Shown: positions 11,798 to 24,034 of the stretch, one piece after another
Layout of the letters: each line of letters starts with the position of its first letter
Numbering within the stretch: the first letter of the stretch is position 1
NCBI GenBank assembly: GCA_029891385.1
Contig: CM057230.1
Coordinates: 51,439,414-51,503,413 of the forward strand
Source of the DNA: Erythroxylum novogranatense
Taxonomy: Eukaryota > Streptophyta > Magnoliopsida > Malpighiales > Erythroxylaceae
DNA length: 64,000 nt
Reading direction: 5' to 3'
Translations under genes and position numbers: made by a program
Notes under the pieces: model-generated
The model's database searches: none
The model's input: the letters and a program-made list of their open reading frames with translations, nothing else
Told to the model about the DNA's origin: nothing

Positions 11798-13190
11798 AAA
11801 GAGGCTAGAAGTTATAATGATATAGTTATAAATGTGTGGAGACTAAATGTAGATCACATTTAAAGGAGGGCAAGGGTGACAGAACCTTTTCTTTTAGAGG
11901 AAACTATAGAACGTCACATGATTGAAACATAAAAAGTGGGTGGGATTTATTTAAAATTGGAGATAGTCATTGGCATTTTTTTTAGGGAAAGTGAGATAGT
12001 CATTAGCTTTTCTATCATTAAGCATCTGATTTATGTTTTAATCACTAGTGGTAGCATTTTTACTTATAGTAGAAGTTAACTACATGTTTTTCATGCTTGC
12101 TATATGTTTAGGGAATTAGTATAGATTGATGCTCTTTGTCTTAGCTATCTATATCTTTAACAACTATATAAACTTTCTCTTCAAGTGTTAATGATATTCT
12201 TTACATATAAAAAAGAGTTCCAAAATTAAGAATTAAACATTATTAATTAGTTCCATAAATTTTAAATGTAACAATTTAGAGGTATATCTTTTAAATTTCT
12301 TTTGGTATTAGTGTCAAATCTTTTAATTATATTATGCACTAGTAATATAAGAGTCACATATATTTTAATTCTTTTTTAAGAAAACTTCCTAAACTGTAAA
12401 ATTATCATAAAACTCCTTTTACTTTCAAATTCTTTTATAAAAATCTCCTTTGAAACTTCCATCAAAATTGTTAACATTGAGGCACACTTTTCTTGTAGGA
12501 GCATACGTAGATCGATAAGAAGTTGTTGATATGATTGGTTCATCTTAATATGACTCAAATTACTTTATCTATGACACCTCTAAATGAAGTCCAAACTATT
12601 TTGTCTCTTATACATGAATTTTTACTCAATACCAATGGTCATTTTCTTTTATACATGATTTTTCACTCAATAATTGTAGTCATTTTCTTTTATATACGAG
12701 ATGAACCATTCATAATAATTTTTCATTAATTCTCATGTTCTTCAGCTAGTAACGTGTATCTCATCATTAACTCTTTTAATGACAATCTCATAGAATAAGG
12801 TTTTACGAAAATTCAAAACTAAAAAGAAGTTTATGATAATTTTAAAGTCTAAAGATTATTTTAAGAAAAGCGTTAAACTATAAGGAACTTCGTATCTTTA
12901 TACTAATTTTATTTAGGTTTTAGAATTATTTAAAATACTCAAAGTTGTAAAAAAAAATTTAATTAAGAAAAAAGAATAACATATTATAAAGTACCCAACC
13001 TTTTGGATTCTTTTCAATTTAGTGCTTAAGCTTTTAAACTTTTCAATTAAATGACCAAAATTTTATTATAATCTTAACAACTCAGTTCAAAATCTTTTCT
13101 GTCTATGATATATAGGTATCCACTTGGAAAATTAATTGCAAACCAACCATCCATATGAACTAAAACACCTAATACAACACATGGAAATGG
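11798..13190. other. Non-coding AT-rich stretch, possible LINE tail and a dispersed repeat
   Basis: There is no coding frame worth reporting. The first 400 bp may be the 3' tail of the LINE interrupted at 2391, ending near an A-run at 12208-12213. At 12990-13090 lies a short repeat that recurs inverted at 26930-27020; it is described separately. Confidence 0.4.
12990..13090 (+). repeat. Dispersed AT-rich repeat, inverted copy at 26930-27020
   Basis: The segment reads CCAACCTTTTGGATTC and continues through AGTGCTTAAGCTTTTAAA. The reverse complement of 26930-27020 is close to this over roughly 85 bp. It resembles the family of short plant elements that contain AATTTAGTCCTTAAACTTTT. I found no clear terminal inverted repeats or target duplication. 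Confidence 0.6.
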
Positions 13191-13299
13191 TTTTTTTGGT
13201 CCATGTGGATGATCAGTTGGTGATAGATGTATATTTGGCCACATTTATACACCTATATTTGATGTATTTTGCTTGATATTTTGTACTTTTCTGTATATT

Positions 13300-13917
13300 T
13301 GATACTTAATTCACTACAAATCCATTCATAGGTGATAATTGCCTTCACGGACCAAATAGGGAGACATTCAAGTTCAATTGTGGCATAATTGAAGATTTGA
13401 AGCAATTGGAAAATACATGGCTATGTATATGGTTATGCACATACCTCAAAACATGTAAAATCATGATTTTAAGTATTTTTAGAGATACACGAATTGATAC
13501 ACGATCGTGTATGTCCCAAAAACCCTAGAATTTGCTATATAAAGATTTGAATAGAGGCAAACAAGAGGAGTAGACATCAGGAGGCATTCTAAAATTCTTA
13601 AAGGTGACTTAAGGGGCGATTTTGGTTCAAAGAAGTGGAAAAAATGAAAAAATAATTCTCGAAAGATCCATCGGAATACAATATGAAACCTTTACCTTAC
13701 AAGAATATTCGATAGAAGACAAACATAGAGATTTAGAATTATGAACTTGTTTTTCAATATTCACTTTTCTTTATGTTTATGTTTTATTTCATTTCCAATC
13801 ATGTGTTACTTACTTCCTTTGGTTTCTAACATGTTTTAATTTTTTATTTGATGCAATTGGTTGGATTGATCTATTATGATTTGATCATTTATGTAATATA
13901 TGTTCTAATAGATCTAG
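13300..13917 (+). repeat. Older gypsy (Tat-like) leader/LTR remnant, left half
   Basis: This stretch and 23269-23880 are the two halves of one sequence split by the gypsy element at 13918. Both have the look of the LTR-leader region of Tat-lineage elements: short AT-rich sentences with recurrent LINE-free motifs and, in the right half, a GGGATCAACCTATACTT block followed by an ACTTGTAATTA end. No coding frame is present. The identification rests on general resemblance only. Confidence 0.4.
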
Positions 13918-16353
13918 TGTAGCGCCCCCTTACCATAGAGTACCCACCGGAACGCCCGTAGGTCATTCCGGTACATATCCTACGATAAGAGACCACTACT
14001 GACAACTACCACTAAACTCCTCATGGAATCACAATCATAAAGCAGTACGAAGAAATTGAAAACTTTTTAAAACCAAACTGGATTTTATTTCATTCACTCA
14101 AAATTCAGAAATTTACAAACTGTCAGTATTTTCAGTCTGCACATGTTCCAAAACACCGTACACTACGTACCATACAATAATGTACAAAGAACAGATCTAA
14201 CTATAAGTCTCCAAAAGAAAGCCCAGCTGACCAACCTTTGATCCATTGCCTCTCTCGCCAATCCACAATACACACTTCTACAAATCCGAGGAGCTATCTG
14301 TCTACACTTAAGCCTGAAAAATAGATTGCAATTTTGGATGAGTTTGCGAACTCAATGAGAAACCATCATCGATGGTTCTCCCAATTCATGTATCACATAA
14401 GCATGATACAGTATGCATCCAGTAATCATACAATTACAATGCTAATACAATCACAAGAATAGGCATACAACACATCACGGTAATGTAATACGATTCTACT
14501 ATATTACGGTATACATACAATCAGTACCATGTCAATTATTCATCCAAGATGCAATGCACATATGACTCTTTTCCATTTATTACAATATTGTGACCGAGTG
14601 CTTTAGCGATGTTCAAGAGTCGATGAGACGCGTGCCTCAGGAGAATTATCTCCTTCGAGCTCTAGCTCGCAGACGATGATCGATGCGACTCGGTTCACTT
14701 TTATTCTTTATCAGTTTATGCATCTGTGCATGAGTGCACATGTTCAATTGAACAGTTACATAATAGTCTAGAATTCCCAATGAGCAGTAATTTACAGTCA
14801 ATATCACGTAATCCAAGTAATCCCCGTAGGGTAAATAAGTCACAGTAAACACGTAGATTGAGGTAACCACCTAGGTTACTCACCTATTACTTTCGAGATA
14901 ATGTCGGGAAGTTTCCGCCCTGTCGGTCGAACGACGCTCCACTTGGGCCTCTATAAGAATCAGAAAAGGTACGAGTCACTAAATATTTAATTCGAACTAG
15001 TACTGATGCACATGTAGGTGAAATATGCATGTTCATGAATTCCAGACCCTAATCTCATTTTTTCATCATAAAATCTGTCTAAAATTAGAAACCTATTAGG
15101 CGCCGACGGTGCGCAATTCGGACCTCTATAGGTCTCCAATTAAACAAAACAATTATTAAACAGACCTTTACCCGGACCCACGTCAATTTCCCATCCAAAA
15201 ATCCCGAATCTCTCAGAAAATGAAACTAAATATTCACTGAATCCAATGCCTCAAGAATCAGGTCAATCGGACGACGGACAGAAAAGTTATTCACGAAAGA
15301 AACCAAAATTCAACAATCAATATATTTATATAGCCCTTATTTCCTTCTCTTTTTCCTGTTTTTCAACCGAAATTCAACCTATCATATCTCTTTCTACACA
15401 TTTCAGAAAAATGCAAAATATACCTTGTTGGAAAGATAATGAAACCCTCTACAAGTTTCATGAAGACCCCAACAAGCAATTTTACACATAAGGGTGTCAA
15501 AAGTTCAGTCAAAGCCACTGCCTACTCTAAACCTATCAAAACAGTGCAGTACATTGCAAATTCATTAACCTTCTGATTCTTCAGTCAACAATTACACAAT
15601 AAATAAGGCGGTAAGGTCACAATGTTATCTACAACTTTCATGAACAACCCAAAATCAGATTCACTTGCTAACTATGTCAAACAATTCACCAAATCATCAG
15701 CCCTCAGAATTTTCTCAATCTGAACAGCACATTTCACAACAGTATATCTCTTAGCACAAATTTCACCAAATTCACTACCTTATATCCCTGAAAAGATAAG
15801 ATCTCAAACTTCAATTTTCATGAAGAACTCAACATCCAATTCGATCTCTAACAATTTCAAAACTGTTATGCAAGTTTCTGCCATGATCAGCAATTCACAA
15901 CCTAATGCAGGTTCAGTTTTTGCAAATTCATTTCTCTCAAATCTGAAAACCAAAAATTACATGTCATATATCATTTTCAAGATCAATGTGTCATTTATAA
16001 CTCTTCAGTAGATCCCTAGAACCAATTCAAGTCACAAAAATTACTAAAATTCCTTCAAATCAGAATGTACAGCAAATCCGCCAATCCAGCTAGGTTTCAT
16101 TCAATGCATGAAAATAGTCAATAGTCATCAGTCCATAACTCCTACTATACATATCGAAAAATTGCAAAATCAGTGGCATTGGAAAGATAACTTAATAGGC
16201 TTAAACTTTCATTTAGTCCCTTTGTTCTAATTCCTTCTCAATTAATTTAGAAAAATTAGCAAAACTCTAGTTTATGATTTCGGGTACTATTCATTCCAGT
16301 CAATAGCAGTAACTTTCCAAGCCATATTGCAACCTCTTAAAGCTAAACTTGGA
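13918..16353 (-). repeat. Truncated 3' LTR of the gypsy element
   Basis: It matches 19523-21960 from TGTAGCGCCCC to the TAAACTTGGA/TAAAATTGGA point, then diverges abruptly into pol. On the minus strand a CTATATAAATA box lies at about 15324-15334. Small open frames inside it (for example 14646-14870 and 15820-16011) recur in the right LTR only because the LTRs are copies. Confidence 0.92.
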
Positions 16354-18360
16354 ACAGGATCCTTGTAATGAACTCTCCTGATCCTGTCCAGTAGCATCGG
16401 TCTCAGTTTCAAAGTAGCCAATAAGACTCCATCCTGCTCCAGATTCAACTGTACATTCAAGGCTCTCAACTGGATCAAATTAGGCAACCTCATTGTCTCG
16501 CATCCGAGTCAGATCAGATGCGACCTCGACTCGAGCATCTGCCACTACATTGGCTTTCCTGTGGTGATATTCAATAGTACAATCATAGTCCTTCAACAAC
16601 TCAAGCCATCTCCTCTCCTCAAATTCAACTCTCTCGCTCAAGAATACCTCGACTCTTATGATCAAGAAAGATCCGGAATGTCTCACCATACAAATAATGT
16701 CTCCAAATCTTGAGGGCAAAACCACGCAGCTAACTCCAAATCATGCAATCGGATAGTTTACCTCATGAGCTCTCAACTGCCTCAAGCATATGCAATCACT
16801 CTCCCATGCCGCATCGTAACACACCCCAATCCTCGATGCGATGCATCACCGTAAACCTCAAATCCTCTTGTCCCGGATGGAATAGCTAACACCGGCAAGA
16901 GTCAACCGATGTTTGAGCTCCTCAAAGCTCTTCCGACACTCCTCGCCTATCGAACGGTACATTTTTCCTCAAAGCTTTGTCGAGGGGCCGAGATCAATGA
17001 AAACCTCGACAAACCTCCTAGTAACTCGCTAATCCTAGGAAACTCAATCTCGACACATTCCTAGGAGCCTCCCACCGCAATCTCGCTGAATCTTACTAGG
17101 ATCAACTCAGATACCCTCTCCAAATACTATGTGCCCCAAAAGATCGCTCGATCCGCATAAAATTCACACTTATCAATTTGGCATACAAATGTCTCTCTCT
17201 CATAGTCTCAGAAGATAATCCTCAAGTGTTCAAAGATGATCCTGTCTAGTCCTCGAGTACACCAAAATGTCATCAATGAATACAATAACGAATCGATCCA
17301 GTAGGGCTGAAATACCTTATTCATCAAGGCCATGAAGGCTGCCGGTATTAGTCAACCCAAACGGCATCACCGTAAACTCGAAATGCCCATACCGCTCCTA
17401 AATGCACTCTTAGCACATCACCTCTGCTATCTTCAATCGATAGTACCACGATCTCGATCCATTTAGTGAATACCGAGCTCCACGTAGCTGATCAAATAAG
17501 TCATCGATCCTAGGCAAGGATACTTATTCTTCATCACACCCGATTGGGCCGCTCGTAATCAATGCACGCCTCAAAGTCCCATCCTTTTCTTCACAAATAA
17601 TATGGAGCTCCCATGGTGAAACACCAGCTGATAAAACCCTTCTCCAAAGAATCTCCTGCGAATCGAGCCTTCACTCCCTCGCCCACAGGTGCCATCCTAT
17701 ATGGAGGTATAGATATAAGAGCAGATCTCGAATGAGGTCAATGGTGAACTCGCTCTCCGATCCGACGGCAAACCCAGAACTCATCAGAAACACATCTGAA
17801 ATTCCCTAACCACGGAATATCCTCAAGCCTCTGCTCAACTCGTGTCAACCACATGAGCAGATATGCCTCATGCCTCCTGCAGATCAACCTCAAGGCACTC
17901 GGAAAAGAGATCATCCGAGCCGGCACCGCCTGCTAACTCCTCTAACACCGCTCTAGTCGACCAGACACTCTAATACAACCTCCTTGGTGTAGCAGTCCAT
18001 GATAGCCCTATGGGCGATAGCGACCCATCCCGTAATCACATCAATCTCTCTCGAGGCAACATTATAAGGTCTCGCCTCAACATCGCTGATCAACTGGATC
18101 GAGCATCCTCGCAGATCTCTCCCAATGCAAGAGTACTACCTAGAGGTGTACTCACCTCTAGCCCATATCTGTAACATCTCCTATCTCCATGCAATCTACA
18201 TGTCATATGAGGTGCAATAAAAGAATGTGTGGATCCAGGATCTAGCAAAGCAAATGCCTCAATATCAGAAATCAGAAGTATACTAGCTACAACATCAGGG
18301 AAATCCTGGGCCTCCTGTCTCGTCATGGCATAGACTCGCTCGACCGTGGTGGTCACGCCT
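16354..18360 (-). pseudogene. Gypsy pol remnant: protease, RT, RNase H, integrase linker
   Basis: Read on the minus strand the order is protease, RT, RNase H, then the linker before integrase. The protease frame (18090-18356) holds ALLDPGSTHSFIA, the gypsy active site with D-P-G in place of D-S-G. The stretch at 17738-17926 has the RLEDIP block that lies between protease and RT. FIDDILVYSR at 17251-17290 is the RT catalytic box. At 16540-16630 RRWLELLKDYDCTIEYH plus KANVVADA marks the end of RNase H. LNVQLNLEQDGVLLATL and LLDRIRRVHYKDP (16355-16470) belong to the linker before the integrase zinc domain. The reading frame changes many times. The coding sequence ends at the deletion junction into the LTR. 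Confidence 0.88.
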
Positions 18361-18365
18361 GACCC

Positions 18366-19500
18366 TCAAGACTCACAAAGGATCCTCACCTCTACCTCGG
18401 CCTCTACCTCGGCCCCTCTGTCCGGATCCACCCACTCTACTTTGCATTGCACAAGAGTACTACTCCCACTAAATCCACTACTAGCAGACTGAACGCCCAG
18501 TGTAGCTGGGCAATCCCAAACCTGGTGCTCCGTCGAGCCGCATCTCAAGCGAGCTCCAAGAAGCCACCAACACTCCCCACTGTGTCTCCTCTTACAATGC
18601 GGGCACACCGAGGGTCCGCCTCAACCTCTGCCACTACTACTGTCAATCTGTTTGAATCTCCCCCTCTGCCCATAAGCAGACTGTCTCGAACCTCCCGGAG
18701 ACTCGAAAGTACCGCTCAAGCGCTTACTAAAGCTCCTGCCAGAGCCGCCTCGATCACACTTGACCGCTTACCCGGGACTCAATCTCACTGTCATCATTCC
18801 TCAAAATGCTCCACTCTCACAAAGCAGCTCTCAACTCAATAAAGGTACCCATGTCGATCGAGCTAACAGGTACGAATCTCAGTATTGAGGCCGTTCTCGA
18901 ACCTCCGCACTTATCGGCCTCACGGGATCATGACAAGGGCATAGTCCATCACCTCATTGAACCTCATCTCATACTCATCACCGACATCCTACCTTGCTTC
19001 ACTCTAGAAACTCCCGCATCTTCATGTCAAGATAGTCCTTGGGCATGTAGTTGTCCTCAAGGCCCTCAAAAATCAGCCCATGACAAGAAGCAAGGCCCGT
19101 GGTACCGCCGACACGCCTTCCACCACTTGTATGTTGGGCCTGCAGCAGAGACACCGCATAATCGAACCTCTCATCAGGTTCGCAGTCCATCTGGTCAAAG
19201 ACTCTCTCCGTCCTCTCCACCACCCTCACCTTTCGGTGAGGGTCTCAGACGCCATAAAATCGACAGACCCACCATGCAAAGAAGTCATATCTCCTCTCCC
19301 GTCTCACGGGAACTCTAGGAGGCAATTCCTCAGTACGAGGCATAGAAGACTCTCTACTTGCTCCCACTGATCCTTGGTCAGCTGGCTGCTCAACCTGATC
19401 ACCTAATGCAGAAGACCTAACACAAAACAAGAATTCTGATAAGTTTCAACAGTTCCGTCAAATTTATACCTACATAGTTACTATTCTCAAAAGATGTCAA
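18366..19500 (-). pseudogene. Gypsy gag remnant with zinc knuckle
   Basis: This is minus-strand Gag in several frames. Near 18500-18608 lies CPHCKRRHSGECW and then LRCGSTEHQVWDCP, the double Cys/His arrangement typical of Tekay-type gypsy Gag, in which the second motif is C-X2-C-X4-H-X4-C without the first Cys pair fully aligned. Further upstream the frame at 18999-19229 includes NYMPKDYLDMKMREFLE, matching the capsid region in which a Gag helix precedes a conserved FxxL. The frames are interrupted by many small indels, mostly near CG. Confidence 0.75.
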
Positions 19501-19505
19501 ACCAT

Positions 19506-19517
19506 GCTCTGATACCA
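19506..19517 (-). other. Primer binding site of the gypsy element
   Basis: Read on the minus strand this is TGGTATCAGAGC, complementary to the initiator tRNA-Met 3' region, separated from the LTR edge by CCTAA on the plus strand. It shows that the right LTR is the 5' one. Confidence 0.88.
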
Positions 19518-19522
19518 CCTAA

Positions 19523-22500
19523 TGTAGCGCCCCCTTATCATAGAGTACCCACCGGAACGCCCGTAGGTCATTCCGGTACATATCCTACGATAAGAGACCA
19601 CTACTGACAACTACCACTAAACTCCTCATGGCATCACAATCATAAAGCAGTACGAAGAAATTGACAACTTTTTAAAACCAAACTGGATTTCATTTCATTC
19701 ACTCAAAATTCAGAAATTTACAAACTGTCAGTATTTTCAGTCTACACATGTTCCAAAACACCGTACACTACGTACCATACAGTAATGTACAAAGAACAGA
19801 TCTAACTATAAGTCTCCAAAAGAAAGCCCAGCTGACCGACCTTTGAGCCATTGCCTCTCTCGCCAATCCACAAGACACGCTCTACAAATCTGAGGAGCTA
19901 TCTGTCTACACTTAAGCCGAAAAATAGATTGCAATTTTGGATGAGTTTATAACTCAATGAGAAACCATCATCGATGGTTCTCCCAATTCATGCATCACAT
20001 AAGCATGATACAAGATGCATCCAAGAATCATACAATTACAATGCTAATACAATCACGAGAATAGGCATACAACACAATCACGAAATGAATACGCTTATAC
20101 TCATATTACAAGATATACATATAGTCAGTACCATGTCAATTATTCAGTCCAAGATGCAATGCACATATGACTCTTTTTCGCTTTATTACGATGTGTGACC
20201 GAGTGCTTTAGCGAAGTTCAAGAGTCGATGACGCGCTCAGGAGAATTATCTCCTTCGAGCTCTGAGCTCGCAGATGTCGATGTCGATGGCGACTCGATTC
20301 ACTTTTATTCTTTATCAGTTTATGCATCTGTGCATGAGTGCACATGTTCAATTGAACAGTTACATAACAGTCTAGAATTCCCAATGAGCAGTAATTTACA
20401 GTCAATATCACGTAATCCAAGTAATCCCCGTAAGGCAAATAAGTCACAGTAAACATGTAGATTGAGGTAACCACCTAGGTTACTCACCTATTACTTCTTA
20501 GCTAATGCCGGGAAGTTTTTGCCCCGTCGGTCGAACGACGCTCCACTTGGGCCTCTATAAGGATCAGAGAAGATACGAGTCACTAAATATTTAATTCGAA
20601 CTAGTACTGATGCACATGTAGGTGAAATATGCATGTTCATGAATTCCCGACCCTAATCCCATTTTTTTCCATCATAAAAATCCGTCTAAAAATTAGAAAC
20701 CTATTGGCGCTGACAGTGCGCAATTCGGACCTCTATAGGTCCCCAATTAAACAAAACAGTGATTAAACAGACCTTTACCCGGACCCACGTCAATTTCCCG
20801 TCTAAAAATCCCGAATCTCTCAGAAAATGAAACTAAATATTCACTGAATCCGATACGTCAAGAATCAGGTCAATCGGACGACGGACGGAAAAGTTATTCA
20901 CGAAAGAAACCAAAATTCAACAATCAATATATTTATATAGCCCTTATTTCCTTCTCTTTTTCCTGTTTTCCAACCAAAATTCAACCTATCATATCTCTTT
21001 CTACACATTTCAGAAAAATGCAAACTATACCTTGTTGGAAAGATAATGAAACCCTCTACAAGTTTCATGAAGACCCCAACAAGCAATTTTACCCATAAGG
21101 GTGTCAAAAGTTCAGTCAAAGCCACTGCCTACTCAAAACCTATCAAAACAGTGCAGTACATTGCAAATTCATTAACCTTCTGATTCTTCAGTCAACAATT
21201 ACAAAATAAATAAGGCAGTAAGATCACAATGTTATCTACAACTTTCATGAACAACCCAAAATCAGATTCACTTGCTAACTATGTCAAACAATTCACCAAA
21301 GCATCAGCCCTCAGAATTTTCTCAATCTGAACAGCACATTTCACAACAGTATATCTCTTAGTACAAATGTCACCAAATTCACTACCTTATATCCCTGAAA
21401 AGATAAGATCTCAAAATTCAATTTTCATGAAGAACTCAACATCCAATTCGATCTCTAACAATTTCAAAACTATTATGCAAGTTTCTGCCATGATCAACAA
21501 TTCACAACCTAATGCAGGTTCAGTTTTTGCAAATTCATTTCTCTCAAATTTGACAACCAAAAATTACATGTCATATATCATTTTCAAGATCAATGTGTCA
21601 TTTATAACTCTTCAGTAGATCCCTAGAACCAATTCAAGTCACAAAAATTACTAAAATTCCTCCAAATCAGAATGTACAGCAAATCCGCCAATCCAGCTAG
21701 GTTTCATTCAATGCATGAAAACAGTCAATAGTCATCAGTCCATAACTCCTACTATACATATCAAAAAATTGCAAAATCAGTGGCATTGGAAAGATAACTT
21801 AATAGGATTAAACTTTGATGTAGTCCCTTTTTTCTAATTCCTTCTCAATTAATTTAGAAAAATTAGCAAAACTCTAGGTTATGGTTTCGGGTACTATTCA
21901 TTCCAGTCAATAGCAGTAACTTTCCAAGCCATATTGCAACCTCTTAAAGCTAAAATTGGACAACACCTATTTCACACAAAAATGTAACCAACATCCCAAA
22001 GTTTAATTGGGCATAAACCTCACCTCATTTTCTCACCTACACAATTAGGTATGATCAAAACATTGCAATAGGGTCAAAATGCACTTTCTAGCTTTCAACT
22101 TCAACCTAACTCCTATCACTTCTAATATCAATAACACATCACCAAGCATCATTTACACCTCTAATTCAACCACAAAATCATCACAACATTTACTTGTATA
22201 ATTAACAAACTTTGGCAACAACCACACAATTATTTGCCATTCATCTAGCCTTTCTAAACTCAATCTAAAACCAAGCCAAAATCAATAAAAATCATATTCA
22301 TTCACTCTCCCTCACTCAAGCATGCATTAAACCTATTCAAACCTACCACTTTCATGATCAAATAAATGCACAAGTGCTTCCCATGAATGCTTCTAACTAC
22401 CAAAAGAATAAAAACAAACTTCAATTCTCACCTTAAACAAATTACAGGCTATCAATTCTCCAAGTCTTTAAACCTCTCCACACTTCCTACCTTGATACCT

Positions 22501-23268
22501 CACCCACGGCTATCTCCACTACACATGCATATCATCATCTTGGTCTTAGGTATGCACAAAGAAGAAACAAGCAAAGAAGCAAAGAAGACCTTCTTGTAAG
22601 GGATGAGAAGAAGAAAATTCGAAGGAGAAAAAGAAACACATCAAAGGAGAAGAAGCAAGGTTCGGATGAGAAGAGAAATAAGCTTGCCAAATGACTTTGT
22701 TTATAAAATGGCCAAGGAAAGTCGTAGGTGATGATGAAAGAAGACAAAGCTAATTAATTAGAAAGGGACACTTGGCTTGTTAAATGGAAAAAAGACAAAA
22801 ATGAACTTAATTAACATAATTTAATCATAACTCTAACCTCATTTAATCTTAATCCAACTTATGCTAATGATTCTATAACAACTCCCACAATTATTTATTC
22901 AATAATCCAATGCCATTAAGCGGTCCTTTTTAGTACAGAAAAATTCACTCAGTCAGCCAGTTGGAATTTTTCGATCCGGGCCAATAACCCGAAAAATTCC
23001 AGAAAATTCCCGAAAATTCCTTAAAATAGAAAACAATTTATGGCGCACTCAGAATAATTTTCCAAACCCAAAAATCACGCTAATCCCAATAAAATTGTCT
23101 TAGGCACGAAAATCGAGAATGTCATGTATGCATGTACAGTAAATTCCTGTGCACAATTGTGACTATGTAGCAATCCTATTATGCATGAGCAGTCCCATGA
23201 AATCTCAATCTAGCACATCCTATGCTAATTTACTATTCTACCCTTCCAATTGAGGGTGAGACGTTACA
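19523..23268 (-). repeat. 5' LTR of the gypsy element (3.75 kb)
   Basis: This is the full LTR, from TGTAGCGCCCC to GACGTTACA, with the minus-strand TATA box repeated at about 20927-20940. The portion 21961-23268 has no partner in the left LTR because of the deletion. Confidence 0.92.
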
Positions 23269-23880
23269 TCTAGAATATTAGATCATAATCTGATTTCATA
23301 TATAGAGAATGAGAAATTTTTTGCATGAATAGATCAACCATAATTGAAAGGAGTTGATTACAACCCTAGAGATAGGTTGACATAAATCCTCTAGATTATG
23401 GTCAAACCTAATAATGAGATTCATAAATTAGTAAAGCAATCCTATAAACTTTAACCTTAGTAGTTTTGTTAAAAGCCTTAGGATTGGTTGTTATTAGACT
23501 CTAGAGAGCTATTAACATACCATAGGAATCTCCAATATCTAATAAATGCATAAAAAAGATCAACTAGTTAAGGGTTTTTAGGGGGATTTGAGACCTTGAT
23601 TTCTTAATTCTCTATTCAATCTTACTACCTATTTCTTTATTTGTTATTTTTTTTCTTTAGGCTAAAAATACCAATCAACCTCGTTGACTAGATAATAGGA
23701 TAACAGTAACTACTAGTAATCACTGTCCTTATGGGATCAACCTATACTTACTGGTACTAGCTACAACTATATTATGCACTTGTAATTATTTCATAACTGA
23801 CTAGGAAAATTTTAATTAGTTGACAATTGGTTTTTCATGTAGATGCCTAGATATCACAGACAACAAAGATTATATTAGTC
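23269..23880 (+). repeat. Older gypsy (Tat-like) leader/LTR remnant, right half
   Basis: This continues the sequence interrupted at 13917. It contains a GGGATCAACCTATACTT block and ends in a TGCACTTGTAATTA-like boundary that I associate with the end of Tat-type LTRs. It has no coding content. Confidence 0.4.
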
Positions 23881-24034
23881 AAATTAGCAAATATTTTTTG
23901 AAGAAAAGGATTAGTTTTATTGAACAAAAATGTCACAAGTAAGTGTAGTACAATGGGAAAAACAATTACATTGAAAGAATAATGAATACACACCCAAATA
24001 AGAGGTCACATATTGTTATTTGCTTCAGTTCCTC

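Larger units (their letters stand above)
13918..23268 (-). mobile_element. Gypsy retrotransposon (chromovirus/Tekay-like), internally deleted
   Basis: This is a 9.35-kb Ty3/gypsy element on the minus strand, flanked by the 5-bp duplication TCTAG (13913-13917 and 23269-23273). The right (5') LTR is intact at about 3.75 kb, an unusual length typical of Tekay/Del chromoviruses. The left (3') LTR is cut at about 16353 and runs straight into integrase-linker sequence. The rest of integrase, any chromodomain, the purine tract and about 1.3 kb of LTR are therefore missing. Gag, protease, RT and RNase H are still recognisable but frameshifted. The element cannot move by itself. Its insertion split an older repeat. 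Confidence 0.93.

Noticed and set aside
15246..15491. An 81-codon plus frame in the gypsy LTR
   Set aside because: Antisense to the element and broken in the second LTR; it is LTR sequence.
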